From Tethya wilhelma (taxonomy: Eukaryota > Porifera > Demospongiae > Tethyida > Tethyidae), in the NCBI GenBank assembly GCA_964030475.1, contig CAXIPT010000002.1, positions 13,149,267-13,213,266 of the forward strand: a stretch of 64,000 bases of DNA, in the 5' to 3' direction. The notes under the pieces are model-generated. The model was given only the letters and a program-made list of their open reading frames with translations. It had not been told where the DNA came from and did no database searches. Below are positions 32,443 through 43,559 of the stretch, one piece after another. Position 1 is the first letter of the stretch. Each line of letters begins with the position of its first letter. The position numbers and the translations under genes are program-made.

Positions 32443-35400
32443 ATGACTACTAAAGTGATTTCATTCTTAGCTTTGCTAGTATTCACATCTGCTGATACCT
32501 ACTATGTCACACCATCATCAAACACACCATGTCCCGAAGAAGGTGTGCCTTGCTTCACTCTCTCCCAGTATGCTAACAAATCAACCAACTACTTTGCCTC
32601 CAACACCACTCTTACCCTTCTATCTGGGAACCACAGCCTTGAATCAATATTAACTATTCAAAATATCACAAGCTTAAGGTTGTCTGTTGCATCAAATACC
32701 TCTCACAATGATACTTCAATCACCTGCTATCAGTCGGCTAGGTTTGATTTTCAGTTTATCAATGTTGTTGATATAAGAGGATTAGCATTCTTCAGGTGTG
32801 TGGACAATGAAGTCAATGAGATTGGAGAGTTTACAATAGACAATTGCAGATTCAATGGTCAGGGAGGTAATGGAACTGGACTGACTCTTGTTAGTGTGAC
32901 AACTGCTAATGTTTTAAACAGCACTTTTTATTTCTTTAACGGAGCGATTAGTATTTTCAACAGTAAATTGAGTACTAGTATTTCAAATTGTATACTTCAA
33001 AACAATATTGCAATTGGAGATATGATTGGTGGTGGAGCATTATACGCATATTTGAGTCCCAATATCTCTATAGTCAATAGCATACTCAGCAACAACTATT
33101 ATGCTGTTAACAGTGATCAGAATGGATATGGTGGGGCTATATATGTTGAGTCAAGTTCTAATATTGCTATAGTCAACAGCATACTTAACAACAACAATGT
33201 GACTGGTGGTCATATAGGAGTTGGTGGAGCAGTGTTTGTTCAATCAAGTTCTAATATAACTCTAGTCAATACTACACTCAACAATAACAGTGTGATTGGA
33301 GATCAGATTGGAGGTGGTGGAGCAGTGTGTACTAACTCAAGTCATAATATCACTATATCAAATAGTACATTCAACAACAACACTGTGAGTGCACAGAGTG
33401 GAACTGGTGGAGCATTTAACTCTTGGCAAAGTCCTGATATCACCATAGTCAATACTACTCTCAACAATAACATTGTGACTGGAATTCAAGGTGGAGGTGG
33501 AGCAGTATTTGCTTACTCAAGTCCTAGTATTGCTGTAGTCAACAGCATATTTAACAACAACCATGTGACTGCACAGATTGGAAGTGGTGGAGCAGTGGCT
33601 GCTTACTCAAGTCCTAATATCACTATAGTCGATACTACTCTCAACAATAACATTGTAACTGGAATTCAAGGTGGAGGTGGAGCAGTATTTGCTTACTCAA
33701 GTCCTAGTATTGCTGTAGTCAACAGCATATTTAACAACAACCATGTGACTGCACAGATTGGAAGTGGTGGAGCAGTGGCTGCTTACTCCAGTCCTAACAT
33801 CACTATAGTCGATACTACTCTCAACAATAACAAAATGATTGCAACTGATCTAAATGCATTTGGTGGAGCAGTGTTTACTAATTCAAGCTCTAATATTGCT
33901 ATAGTCAATACTACTCTCAACAATAACATTGTGTCAGGAGGTCAGAATGGATTAGGTGGAGCATTGTTTGTTACCACAAGTTCTAATACAACTTTAGTCA
34001 ATAGTATACTCAACAACAACACTGTGACTGCACAGAATGCAAGTGGTGGAGCATTTAACTCTTGGTTAACTCCTAACATCACTATCGTCAACACTACTCT
34101 AAACAAGAACATTGTGATTGGAGTTACTATAGTTAGTGGTGGAGCCATGTATGTTGAGTCTAGTTCTATCACTATGGTTAATACTACTCTCAAAAATAAC
34201 ATTGTGACTGGAGATCAGTTTGGATTTGGTGGAGCACTTATGGCTTTTTCAAGTCCTATCACAATTATAACCAGTGTTCTCAGCAACAACGTTGTCACAG
34301 TGACAAGAGGAACTGGTGGGGCAGTGTGTGCTGAAGCAAGTCCTATTGTCACCAAAATAGTCTATGGAACACAAATCAGTCTAATCAATAGCACATTCAG
34401 TGGTAACACTGTTGCATCATATGATGGAGAGGGTGGTGCAGTGTTTGTACTAAATGGTGAAAAGATACTTCTATCAGTGTCAATAGTGAACTGCATTTTT
34501 AGTAACAACAATGCAAAAAAGGCCTCGGTATTTTCATTCAATTTTGTAGAATTCATAAGTACCAATTTGTCCATAATGCAAAATAACATCCAAATAAATC
34601 AAGGCACAATAACATTAACTGCATTTCAGAGTACACTACAATTTTTGGCCAATACCACACTAGTAAACAATATTGGATCTGTAGTTTTTCAGTTTTGCAA
34701 TGTGACATTCACAGGATACACGAACATTGAGAACTCTAGCACATCAGAAGAAGGAGGAGCACTGAGTACCTTTCAAAGTGAGATAGTCTTCATTGGTCAA
34801 ATCAATCTCGTGAACAACAGAGCTATACGAGGTGGGGCAATTACAGCTACAGAAAGCAAACTATATGCTTATGGAAATGTAACTATATCTCACAACACAG
34901 CATCAGAGTCTGGTGGAGGCATCTTTGCCTATCAGAGTGAACTACACTTCAAAAAAAAGATTAACATTCACAGAAATCTTGCAGGGTTTGGGGGTGGTGG
35001 CATTTATGCTATCAGTTCAACAATAATATTGATGGATGGAGTAAAAACACACATTGTTAGCAATCATGCTGAGAGAGGTGGAGGAATGTATTTGGCAGGA
35101 AATGCTAAAGTCTACTTGCTAAAAACCAAACCAGAATGTAATCAATTTTGCAATTCTAATAGGTCAGCATGGATGTTACTACAATTTAAAAACAACACAG
35201 CTTATTATGGAGGAGCTATGTATTTGGCTGATGATGCAGTTTCTACTATTTGTTCTGCAACACCATTTAATAAGACCACCATCTACGATGAATGCTTCAT
35301 TCAAGAACTGCTACCATATAGTATTATTTATGTTCAATTAAGCAACCTGAACAGAAATTATCGTAATACATACTTCATTAACAATTCAGCAAAAATAGCA

Positions 35401-37671
35401 GGAGATGCACTCTATGGTGGTTTACTGGACAGGTGTGGTGTGAGTGCTAATGCTGAAACAGTTCAAAAGTATCATCTTACTAGTTATTTTATAAACAGCA
35501 TTTCCTACATTCGTAATATCACCAATCTAAAATTGCAGGACTTCAAATCAAATACAACAATATCATCTGATTCAGTTCGTGTATGCTTCTGTAAAGATAA
35601 CCAATCAGACTGCAGCTACCATCCTCAGCCAAAGTATGTAAGAAAAGGGCAAACATTTACAGTTTCACTTGTTGCAGTTGACCATATAAACAACTCTCTA
35701 GCTAACAGCACTACAGGTGTACCAAAAATACATGCATATGTATCACTAGAAGCAGAACTTGGTGAGGGACAATCTATTCAAGAGACCAATGGAGATGGTA
35801 GTTGTACAGATTTGGTCTATAGTATTCTCTCTCCTCACAACACTGAGGAACTTCATCTCTATACCAATGGTCCATGCAAAGATGCTGGAATATCCATAGC
35901 AAATCTCACAGTATACATTAAACCATGTCCAATTGGATTTAAAAATGACAGCTTACGTTGTAAATGTGACCCCACAATCTATCCTGTGTACATTTCAAAT
36001 TGTTCCATTGAGACAGGAACAGTCCAGAGAAAAGACAATGTTTGGTTTGCATATCTGAATGATACAGATCACCAAGGCTATGTACTTCACAAACACTGTC
36101 CATTTGACTACTGCCATCCACCAACTGAAAACATATTGGTCAATTTAAACATTGAAAATGGTGCTAACGAACTATGTGTATTCAATCGTTCAGGAAAGCT
36201 CTGTGGATCTTGTGAGGATGGTCTCAGTCTCTCTCTTGGTAGTTCACATTGCAGGCCATGTTCTAACAATTGGCTAGCCCTGTTCATTGTATTTGCTCTT
36301 GCTGGAATAGTATTAGTTGCTTTTATTCTTAAAATAAACTTTGTAGTAGCTGAAGGAACATTTAATGGATTAATTCTATATGCCAACATCTTTGCTGCGA
36401 ACCGTGCCATTTTCTTACCACAAGATGAAACAATAATATTGCCTGTCTTTATAGCATGGATTAACCTAGACTTAGGATTTGAGACCTGTTTATTTGATGG
36501 AATGGATGGTTATGTCAAAACCTGGTTTCAACTTGCTTTTCCACTCTATGTCATTTCCCTGGTTGTTGCAATTATTGTCATTAGTGACCATTCTACAAAG
36601 TTTGCAATGCTCTTTGTTGGAAAGAACCCAATAGCAACACTGGCTACTCTTATTCTACTTTCCTATACAAAGATCCTTCGTACAATCATTGCTGCATTGC
36701 AATTTACTACACTCCAGTACTCTGATGGTTCAAGTGAACTGGTCTGGTTGGTTGATGCTAACATCCCATACCTCAGTGGAAAGCATATCCCTCTCTTCAT
36801 CACAGCTCTTATCATTGTTGTAGTTGGAACAGCATTTACACTCATACTCTTTGCTTGGCAGTGGCTGGTTTATTGTCCTAACAGAGGACCTTTGAGATGG
36901 ATCACTGGCAATGGGAAATTCTTTGCTTTCATTGATGCTTACAACACTCCATACAACAAAGACCATCGCTATTGGATTGGACTGCTATTCTTGGTTCGAG
37001 GTGTTTTGTACATTATATCAGCAGTGAATGTTCTTGGAGATCCTCGTGTCAATCTTCTTAGCATAGCCATAATGATCACTGGTATTCTAATTTTTCAAAT
37101 ACTTATAACAGAATGGAAGCGTAACTTTATACATAAAAAGAAAAGCAACAATATACTTGACATTATTTCTTTCCTGAATCTCATTGCTCTGTCAGTTGCC
37201 ACTTTGTTTATCGATGAAGCTAAGAACCAGAGTGTGATTGCTTACATTTCAACTAGCATTACTTTTGCTACATTCCTAGCTATTCTTGCATACCACGTGA
37301 AAACCTTTGTTTTGAATGATCTATTACAAGAGATGTTATATAATTTCAGAGTGAACAGGAAAATTTCTGTTGATCATACAACGTCTTGTCCTCATCATTT
37401 GAATATAGAAACAATTGCTGAGAGTGAGACTGAAGTCAATGCCTTACCAGAACCATTGGATACCATTTCTACACTTGATCCAGAAGAAATTGAGAGTGAA
37501 TCAGTTGAAGTATACAGTGCAAACACTGCCAAAAAAACCACCTTGGCATCTGGACAGCAATGCTCTACTCTGCCCAAGCTTCTCCATACATCATTACCAA
37601 CTAGGCTGAACCCTTCCCTAGAAGAAGACTGTCAGTCAGAGGTTGATGAGTACACTCCTTTAATGTTATAA
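32443..37671 (+). CDS. Beta-helix ectodomain, multi-TM (TRP-like) receptor-type membrane protein, 1742 aa, repeat-expanded
   Basis: Full-length member of the second subfamily. Signal peptide at residues 1-18, then a unique 165-residue start shared with the 27173 copy. Residues about 180-680 are some sixteen 30-residue rungs (SSPNITIVNTTLNNN... GGAV). More divergent rungs (GGALSTF, GGAITATES, GGGIFAYQS, GGGMYLAG) run to about 890. The juxtamembrane Cys module has VCFCKDNQSDC, CPIGFKNDSLRCKC and LCGSCEDGLSLSLGSSHCRPC near 1252. Nine to ten hydrophobic segments occupy 1276-1623, with WINLDLGFETCLFDGMDGY, ATLILLSYTKILRT and HRYWIGLLFLVRG. The 120-residue tail is acidic and Ser-rich, ending EVDEYTPLML. 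Two adjacent 180-bp units in the repeat region are nearly identical. A possible poly(A) signal is at 38394, distant from the stop. Molecular function unknown. Confidence 0.88.
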   Translation: MTTKVISFLALLVFTSADTYYVTPSSNTPCPEEGVPCFTLSQYANKSTNYFASNTTLTLLSGNHSLESILTIQNITSLRLSVASNTSHNDTSITCYQSARFDFQFINVVDIRGLAFFRCVDNEVNEIGEFTIDNCRFNGQGGNGTGLTLVSVTTANVLNSTFYFFNGAISIFNSKLSTSISNCILQNNIAIGDMIGGGALYAYLSPNISIVNSILSNNYYAVNSDQNGYGGAIYVESSSNIAIVNSILNNNNVTGGHIGVGGAVFVQSSSNITLVNTTLNNNSVIGDQIGGGGAVCTNSSHNITISNSTFNNNTVSAQSGTGGAFNSWQSPDITIVNTTLNNNIVTGIQGGGGAVFAYSSPSIAVVNSIFNNNHVTAQIGSGGAVAAYSSPNITIVDTTLNNNIVTGIQGGGGAVFAYSSPSIAVVNSIFNNNHVTAQIGSGGAVAAYSSPNITIVDTTLNNNKMIATDLNAFGGAVFTNSSSNIAIVNTTLNNNIVSGGQNGLGGALFVTTSSNTTLVNSILNNNTVTAQNASGGAFNSWLTPNITIVNTTLNKNIVIGVTIVSGGAMYVESSSITMVNTTLKNNIVTGDQFGFGGALMAFSSPITIITSVLSNNVVTVTRGTGGAVCAEASPIVTKIVYGTQISLINSTFSGNTVASYDGEGGAVFVLNGEKILLSVSIVNCIFSNNNAKKASVFSFNFVEFISTNLSIMQNNIQINQGTITLTAFQSTLQFLANTTLVNNIGSVVFQFCNVTFTGYTNIENSSTSEEGGALSTFQSEIVFIGQINLVNNRAIRGGAITATESKLYAYGNVTISHNTASESGGGIFAYQSELHFKKKINIHRNLAGFGGGGIYAISSTIILMDGVKTHIVSNHAERGGGMYLAGNAKVYLLKTKPECNQFCNSNRSAWMLLQFKNNTAYYGGAMYLADDAVSTICSATPFNKTTIYDECFIQELLPYSIIYVQLSNLNRNYRNTYFINNSAKIAGDALYGGLLDRCGVSANAETVQKYHLTSYFINSISYIRNITNLKLQDFKSNTTISSDSVRVCFCKDNQSDCSYHPQPKYVRKGQTFTVSLVAVDHINNSLANSTTGVPKIHAYVSLEAELGEGQSIQETNGDGSCTDLVYSILSPHNTEELHLYTNGPCKDAGISIANLTVYIKPCPIGFKNDSLRCKCDPTIYPVYISNCSIETGTVQRKDNVWFAYLNDTDHQGYVLHKHCPFDYCHPPTENILVNLNIENGANELCVFNRSGKLCGSCEDGLSLSLGSSHCRPCSNNWLALFIVFALAGIVLVAFILKINFVVAEGTFNGLILYANIFAANRAIFLPQDETIILPVFIAWINLDLGFETCLFDGMDGYVKTWFQLAFPLYVISLVVAIIVISDHSTKFAMLFVGKNPIATLATLILLSYTKILRTIIAALQFTTLQYSDGSSELVWLVDANIPYLSGKHIPLFITALIIVVVGTAFTLILFAWQWLVYCPNRGPLRWITGNGKFFAFIDAYNTPYNKDHRYWIGLLFLVRGVLYIISAVNVLGDPRVNLLSIAIMITGILIFQILITEWKRNFIHKKKSNNILDIISFLNLIALSVATLFIDEAKNQSVIAYISTSITFATFLAILAYHVKTFVLNDLLQEMLYNFRVNRKISVDHTTSCPHHLNIETIAESETEVNALPEPLDTISTLDPEEIESESVEVYSANTAKKTTLASGQQCSTLPKLLHTSLPTRLNPSLEEDCQSEVDEYTPLML
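33472..33830 (+). repeat. Two near-identical tandem 180-bp units within the beta-helix region
   Basis: Each unit encodes two rungs (NIVTGIQGGGGAVFAYSSPS, then NNNHVTAQIGSGGAVAAYSS). Unit one is about 33472-33651 and unit two about 33652-33831; only a handful of silent differences are visible. The length of 180 bp is a multiple of three, so the frame and the helix register are kept. Confidence 0.8.
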
Positions 37672-38132
37672 GATCAATAGCAATTATAGAAGTACTTGTG
37701 AAATCAAACACATGCATATTATAGACTAGGCAAACACTGTAAATAATAACACGGTATTACAAGAATGATACAACATGCAAGCTAGAATTTTAAGGAATGG
37801 AATGGAACAGAAAAACCACAACTTATGTATTATCTACACATCATGCATAAAACAAGATTTTATACACGATCGGATGCATGCCCATACAAAATGAGGAAAA
37901 AGGATTGAGTCACACAAACTTGATCCACAAAAAAATTTCATTAGCATTAATTTTGATCTGTGCATGCACAATCAAAATACTACAATGTTTTGTACAATAA
38001 CTTGCATAATAATTACTTTCAATAGACCTATATATACTAATAATAGCTAATAGTTAATAGATTATTAAAATTCGAAATAGGCATCTAAGCATGTATGGGA
38101 GGTTTACTGTATAGTCAGTTTAAGTGTGAGTG

Positions 38133-38134
<2 letters not shown>

Positions 38135-38182
<48 letters not shown>

Positions 38183-38183
38183 G

Positions 38184-38216
<33 letters not shown>

Positions 38217-38229
38217 TGTGTGTGTGTGT
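38135..38229. repeat. TG dinucleotide microsatellite
   Basis: A run of about 95 bases of alternating T and G with a few interruptions. It lies in the spacer 37672-38798, where no gene is seen. Confidence 0.9.
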
Positions 38230-38798
38230 CTTGTTTAGTGCTCAAGAAAGCTAGCATAAATGCGATTAAAATCAAATGTGAGTGTGTTTTCTGTTTTATT
38301 TATCAGTGGTTAATTATATGCTGGTACTAAGGCTGAATGAAGCAAGCGTATCTGCTATGACTATATTCATAACATATTCACAGGTTGAGCATAAATAAAA
38401 CACAAAATGCTCCACATGCAGTGCTTTTATTTACTAGAAGACTAAGAAGCAGATTATCATACAAACTTAAGGTCATATGTACATCTACTATAACCATGAT
38501 TAATTAGGGCTAATACAGAATCACTGATTAGTCTTCTAGTTTTAACTTGTAGGTACATTTGCTGAATACGACATTAAAGCTGAGAATACTTTCATGTACT
38601 GAAGTGTTCTGAGCGATAATACAATTTACAAACAACAGGCCACTGACAATGAAAGTGCTCATTGAAATTCAAGACATTGTCAAGTGCATGTGAATGAAAT
38701 ATTTCCACACCTGATGATACCTGCCCAAATGAAGTGTACCAATTCCCTAAGGGCCATTCAAAGCAGCCCAGCTGGCTGTTGTGTGAATACAATTTATA

Positions 38799-39131
38799 AT
38801 GATACAATTGCATGACCTTGATGACCCTTTTATTGACAGAGATTTAGTGCTATACTTTTACAACAGTGTAAACTACACTCTCTGGTCACAATGTGGTGTG
38901 AAGACATTTGAAAAGTGTGAACAGACTATTTCAAGGACATCCATTGCTAATATCACAGCTCCTACATGTACAGATAAGGAATACAATAGACAGTACTACG
39001 TACTGAAGTGTTCCAAGCAGTTTAGATCCATTTTAGACCAGGTGGAGGAACTAGAAGGGTGCTCTGAATACAGGAAAGGATATAACGATACCTGTTTGGT
39101 TATTACACAAGGAGAAAACTGTCACAATTAA
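38799..39131 (+). other. Unidentified open frame, 110 aa, possibly a decayed exon
   Basis: Reads MIQLHDLDDPF... with five cysteines spread through it and two N-x-S/T or N-D-T sites, ending TQGENCHN. The composition looks like an extracellular Cys-containing domain rather than random sequence. Upstream (38600-38798) fragments in two frames (NEVYQFPKGHSKQPSWLLC) could belong to the same domain but are separated by stops. No family recognised. Confidence 0.3.
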
Positions 39132-39335
39132 TTCTGCTGAGAGCTACTACATATATGATGCAGAATTTGAATGCCATGATAACCAGGCACTTTGTTCTAA
39201 TGTCTGCAAGCAAGCTTTAGAAACAATCCATTCAAAGTTACACATATTTGGTGTATATATCATGAACAAAGTTAACTTTATAAACTACAATTGGCCAACA
39301 AGCATATTGATTCACTTGTCACCCAATAGGCTTTA

Positions 39336-39497
39336 CTATTCATTATTAAAATTAATATTCTCATTCTCCTTTTCTAACTTTGAATACGACACAGTTTGCA
39401 CCAAATCCTCTGGTATATACTGACGTTTCTTAAAGTAGTTACATTTCCTATGGAAAAAACTTAACCAGCCTGTAACACAGTTGATTGGCCATGAAGA
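39336..39497 (-). pseudogene. Relic of a receptor-family cytoplasmic tail
   Basis: The reverse strand reads INCVTGWLSFFHRKCNYFKK, then RQYIPEDLVQTVSYSKLEKE..., ending with a TAG at 39336-39338. It parallels the relic at 24490-24672 and the tail of the 15788-19690 gene. No membrane domain adjoins it. The surrounding sequence also recurs at 44300-44420 in poorer form. Confidence 0.5.
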
Positions 39498-39739
39498 AGT
39501 AATAGATGCCATCAGAGACTATTCAGTCTCCACAAAAATCTATTCTGTGGACTCTCTCTCCATCTTCCAGGGATTAATGGTATGCTTTTTTATTCTGGGC
39601 CATCATATCTGCATGTTAGCTTTTAAAGTACTCATGTAAGGAAATTTTGATTTTACAGTATAGAACTGGCTTTAATATGGGATAATAATTATAGTAGTTA
39701 TGTGTACAGACCAAAGCATAATTATATGAAAAAAATTAG

Positions 39740-40380
39740 GAAAGAATTGTGAGTAACTGGAGTGACACAGGTATGCAATGCATGTGGCTCTGATTGTGCT
39801 TGTAGAGTAGCTACATTACAATGTTAACAAACTTGTAGGAGCGACTGCATTGGAATTAAAACTATGTACCAAGTTATCATAGTTAAACCTAATGAACCAT
39901 GTACCTAGATTCTTTATAATAAATTTAATGCATGCTTAGAATGTAGGGAGTGCTAACTTCAGAATCTGGGATGGTCTAACAATTATATTTATAGAGCCAA
40001 AAGAAAACAGAGGTCTACTAAACAGGTTTGTAATATTTGCTAATTATTAATTTTATCATACTTGCTACTACGGTAACCAGAGAGTTTAGATGAAATATAG
40101 ACTTTTAAATTAAGGTTCTGGGATACAGCCAAAATATAATCATGAAAACACACGTATTTCACATCAATCAGTACTGTACAAAAATTGCTTGTTGTTTTGT
40201 GCTGAGATTTTACACACTAGTTAAGCTAGAGTTTATGCTATTCTAGGCTAAGTTTGGTTGCTGGCACAAGTTTATTTAGCTAACTGAAGTTGAAGAGTTC
40301 AAACTTTGATGTCAAATATTAACAGAGTATATAGTGGAGTAAATCAGTTAAGCAGACACACAGAAATAGAACATTAACTA
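39740..40380. repeat. Duplicated flank block, third copy
   Basis: Shares GAGTGACACAGGTATGCAAT, CTTCAGAATCTGGGATGGTC and the downstream motifs with the blocks at 25430 and 30100. It is uninterrupted here, but instead of a gene start it runs into a reverse-strand dispersed repeat (40430-40650) and then a receptor 3' fragment. Confidence 0.6.
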
Positions 40381-40665
40381 TGAGGGACTAGCAGAAAATT
40401 ATTAACTCTTTGTACATGCATGTACAGCAGGGGTTACAGTAGTTATTTCGTCTGTCCGTCTGTTTGTATGGTTTGTTCACTCTATATCACAAAAATGGCA
40501 GCATCAGTCATCAAAAGCAGCATACCAAAGTAAAATAATCAAGATTATCTTAAAAAAATACACATAGCATTCAACAAAAACTGTAGTTCCTGAGATCTAG
40601 CTAAGGCTTTTCAGCATCTCTGAGTGATAAGCTTCGAGGGAACATCTGCTAATCACGCCCATTTG

Positions 40666-41835
40666 TTCGTACAATTATTGCTGCATTGCAATTTACAACA
40701 CTACAGTACTCTGATGGTTCAAGTGAACTGGTCTGGCTGGTTGATGCTAACATCCCATACCTCAGTGGAAAGCATATCCCTCTCTTCATCACAGCTCTTA
40801 TCATTGTTGTAGTTGGAACAGCATTTACACTCATACTCTTTGTCTGGCAGTGGCTAGTTTATTGTCCTAACAGAGGACCTTTGAGATGGATCACTGGCAG
40901 TGGTAAATTCTTTGCTTTCATTGATGCTTACAACACTCCATACAACAAAGACCATCGCTATTGGATTGGACTGCTATTCTTGGTTAGAGGTGTCTTGTAC
41001 CTTATATCAGCAGTGAATGTTCTTGGAGATCCTCGTGTCAATCTACTCAGCATAGCTATAGTAATCACTGGCATTCTTATTTTTCAGATCCTTATAACGG
41101 AATGGAAACATAACTTTGTACACAAAAAGAAACGCAACAATGTACTTGACATTATTTCTCTCCTGAACCTCATTGCTCTGTCGATTACCAGCTTGTTTAT
41201 CAATGAAGCTAAGCACAAGACTGTGGTTGCATACATTTCAACTAGCATTGCCTTTGCTACATTCCTAGTTATTCTTATACACCATGTGAAAACCTTTGTT
41301 TTGAATGAGTTATTTCAAAAGATGTTCAGAGTTAACAGGGAAATTCATGCAGATCATAAATTGCCAGCTCATCCAAGTCATTTTAATATAGAAACAATCG
41401 CAGACAGTGAGACTGAAGTCAATGCCTTACCAGAGCCCTCGGATACTGTTTCTACTCCAGAAGAAGAAGAACGTGAATCAGTGAAGCTACTACTTACTGA
41501 GACAGAATCAAACAGAAATATTAGCTCAAACAATTCACTACTAAATGAAGAACAGTCTCCAACCACCAATGATGGACCTAACCAAGCTAGGATCACAGCC
41601 ATATCAGGACAAAACAAATCAAGAAGGAGATCAAAATTTGTTTGACAAGGAAGAAAGCTACTCAGTGACATCTCCTAACACAATGATTCCTCTCTCCATT
41701 GAAATTGAATTGCCCACCTTGGCATCTGGACATCAACACTCTACTATGCCCCACCCATCATCAGTAACTAGCCCCTCCCAGGAAGAAGACTACCAGTCAG
41801 AGGGTGATGATGAGGACACTCCTCTACTGCAATAA
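40666..41835 (+). pseudogene. 3' fragment of a receptor gene (last membrane segments and tail), frameshifted
   Basis: Homology to the 1742-aa gene begins abruptly at 40666, matching 36675 there, and gives about 280 residues of the last membrane segments, almost identical (GSGKFFAFIDAYNTPYNKDH). The tail then diverges: one frame ends at 41645 (SRRRSKFV), while the overlapping frame from about 41545 continues to a family-like end, SEGDDEDTPLLQ, at 41835. A single frameshift between 41545 and 41645 would reconcile them. There is no start codon context, signal peptide or ectodomain. A poly(A) signal AATAAA is at 41903-41908. Confidence 0.7.
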
Positions 41836-43118
41836 GATCAACAACAACAATAGAAGCCACGGTATTATATCATGGAACTAAATTTTACGAACAATGAATC
41901 AAAATAAAAGAAAACAACTAAACACAATAAACTAATAAAAAATTATCTTGTATACAAGATCACACAATAATGATCTCAATAATTTATCATTCACCAAACG
42001 GAATGGAAACCACTTATTGCTTCGGACTATTCATAACAAACAAGACCCTTTAACATGATCAGACACACACTCATATAAAGTGAATAAAATGCACAACTCA
42101 AGACATATTCACAATCAAATAAATGCATATTTTTTTATTGCATGTTTATATTAATACACATAGAGCTAGTCATTTTAATTTTTTGTTAACTTCAACCAAC
42201 ACATAAATTTGAAGTAGGATATGTATAATATATGCGGTTTGATGGTGGAATGGCACATAATAAGTGAGCTCAGCATAGTTAAGGACTGGGTCAGGTAAGT
42301 TTTGAACAATTTTTTCAACACATTTTAAAGCTAGATATTTCTAATACGACTGATGACAGGAAGATACAAAGTACTGATAGAAGTAAATGTTGGGAATTTA
42401 AGTTTACAAAAAAGTTATTTAAGTTAATTGGGGCGAGTCTGAGTGAGCCTCTCTTAGTCGTGTCAATGGCAGCTCGCGGTGTCTGTTTGTCTGTCTGTGT
42501 CCTATGTCTTTCTGCACATTTCTGTATCGTGTCAATGGCACCTAGCTCGCAGTGTTTATCCATACGTCCATTTCGCGTATTTCCATGAAACGTTTCAATT
42601 TAACGAATTCACATGAGAAAAGTTGAAAAAACCTAAGAGAAACACGTGCATGTACGTGTGAAGAGCAGTCAGTAGCTAGTTGCTAGCACAGAAGAGAGTC
42701 AGACCTGCAATCAGAGAGAGCAACAATTGGAGCAAAAAAGGAGGTCAGCGGCAGCACAAGAGATACTGAACCAGAACAAGAATAGGATGAGTGAATAGCA
42801 GAGATAAGTTGCAACAAAATTGGACAATCAAGCAATCAGAGAGAGCACAGATAGTAACTTAAGGGTCCAGGCTATATATGATCAGAGCCAGTGCATGGAA
42901 CAAGACAGGACCTGACAAGATAGAACCAATCTGTTAGTAGTGCAGAAGATATATAAGTCTCCCAACTTGCAGTGATTGAAACAACACAGGACTATGAGAG
43001 CTACTCAGCATCATGCCTGATGACTCACAGGTCAGTTTATTATTAAGACTCAACTCAGTATCTCACCAGCATGTTCAATAAAATTTAATGTGTAACTATT
43101 ATGTCATATTATACTATA
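41836..43118. other. Gene-poor spacer
   Basis: AT-rich up to 42440. At 42450-42560 a short direct repeat containing CGTGTCAATGGCA occurs twice. A purine-rich stretch at 42650-42960 has no open frame I can support. It could include untranslated exons, but nothing in the sequence shows that. Confidence 0.4.
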
Positions 43119-43521
43119 CAAGTAGCAAAAATTTCAAAAAATAAGCAGTGTAGGAATGGGCAGTGCTGTAAAAAGTATTGGAACAAGGCATGTCTCAATT
43201 TCGGGCACATGACTACTTCATTTTCATTTTTGATCCCTCAATTATTGTCGTAAATTGATCCAGAATTATCTGTAGATGAAGTTTATCAGCTGAGCAACAG
43301 TATCACATACTAATGGTTCAAATTCCTGCAAATCTTATCACTTGGCTATATAGTGGAATGAAGTATAGCAGGCATGATTAGATCAGTTATATTGGCCAAG
43401 ACTTGAACACAAAAAAAATGAAGTAGTCATGTGCCCGAAATTGAGACATGCCTTGTTCCAATACTTTTCACAGCACTGCCTAATCCTACACTGCTTATTT
43501 TTTGAAATTTTTGCTACTTGT
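43119..43521. mobile_element. Foldback element with ~105-bp terminal inverted repeats, 403 bp
   Basis: The left arm, 43119-43222, starts CAAGTAGCAAAAATTTCAAA. The right arm, about 43417-43521, is its near-perfect reverse complement, including the GTATTGGAACAAGGCATGTC stretch. The internal ~195 bp lacks coding potential. A relic of one arm lies at about 2690-2790. Confidence 0.8.
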
Positions 43522-43559
43522 TCATTCACTTTTTTCAACACTACAGTGTGAAGACTGTT

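Noticed and set aside
38135..38229. Direct-repeat array resembling CRISPR
   Set aside because: Simple TG dinucleotide tract without spacers.
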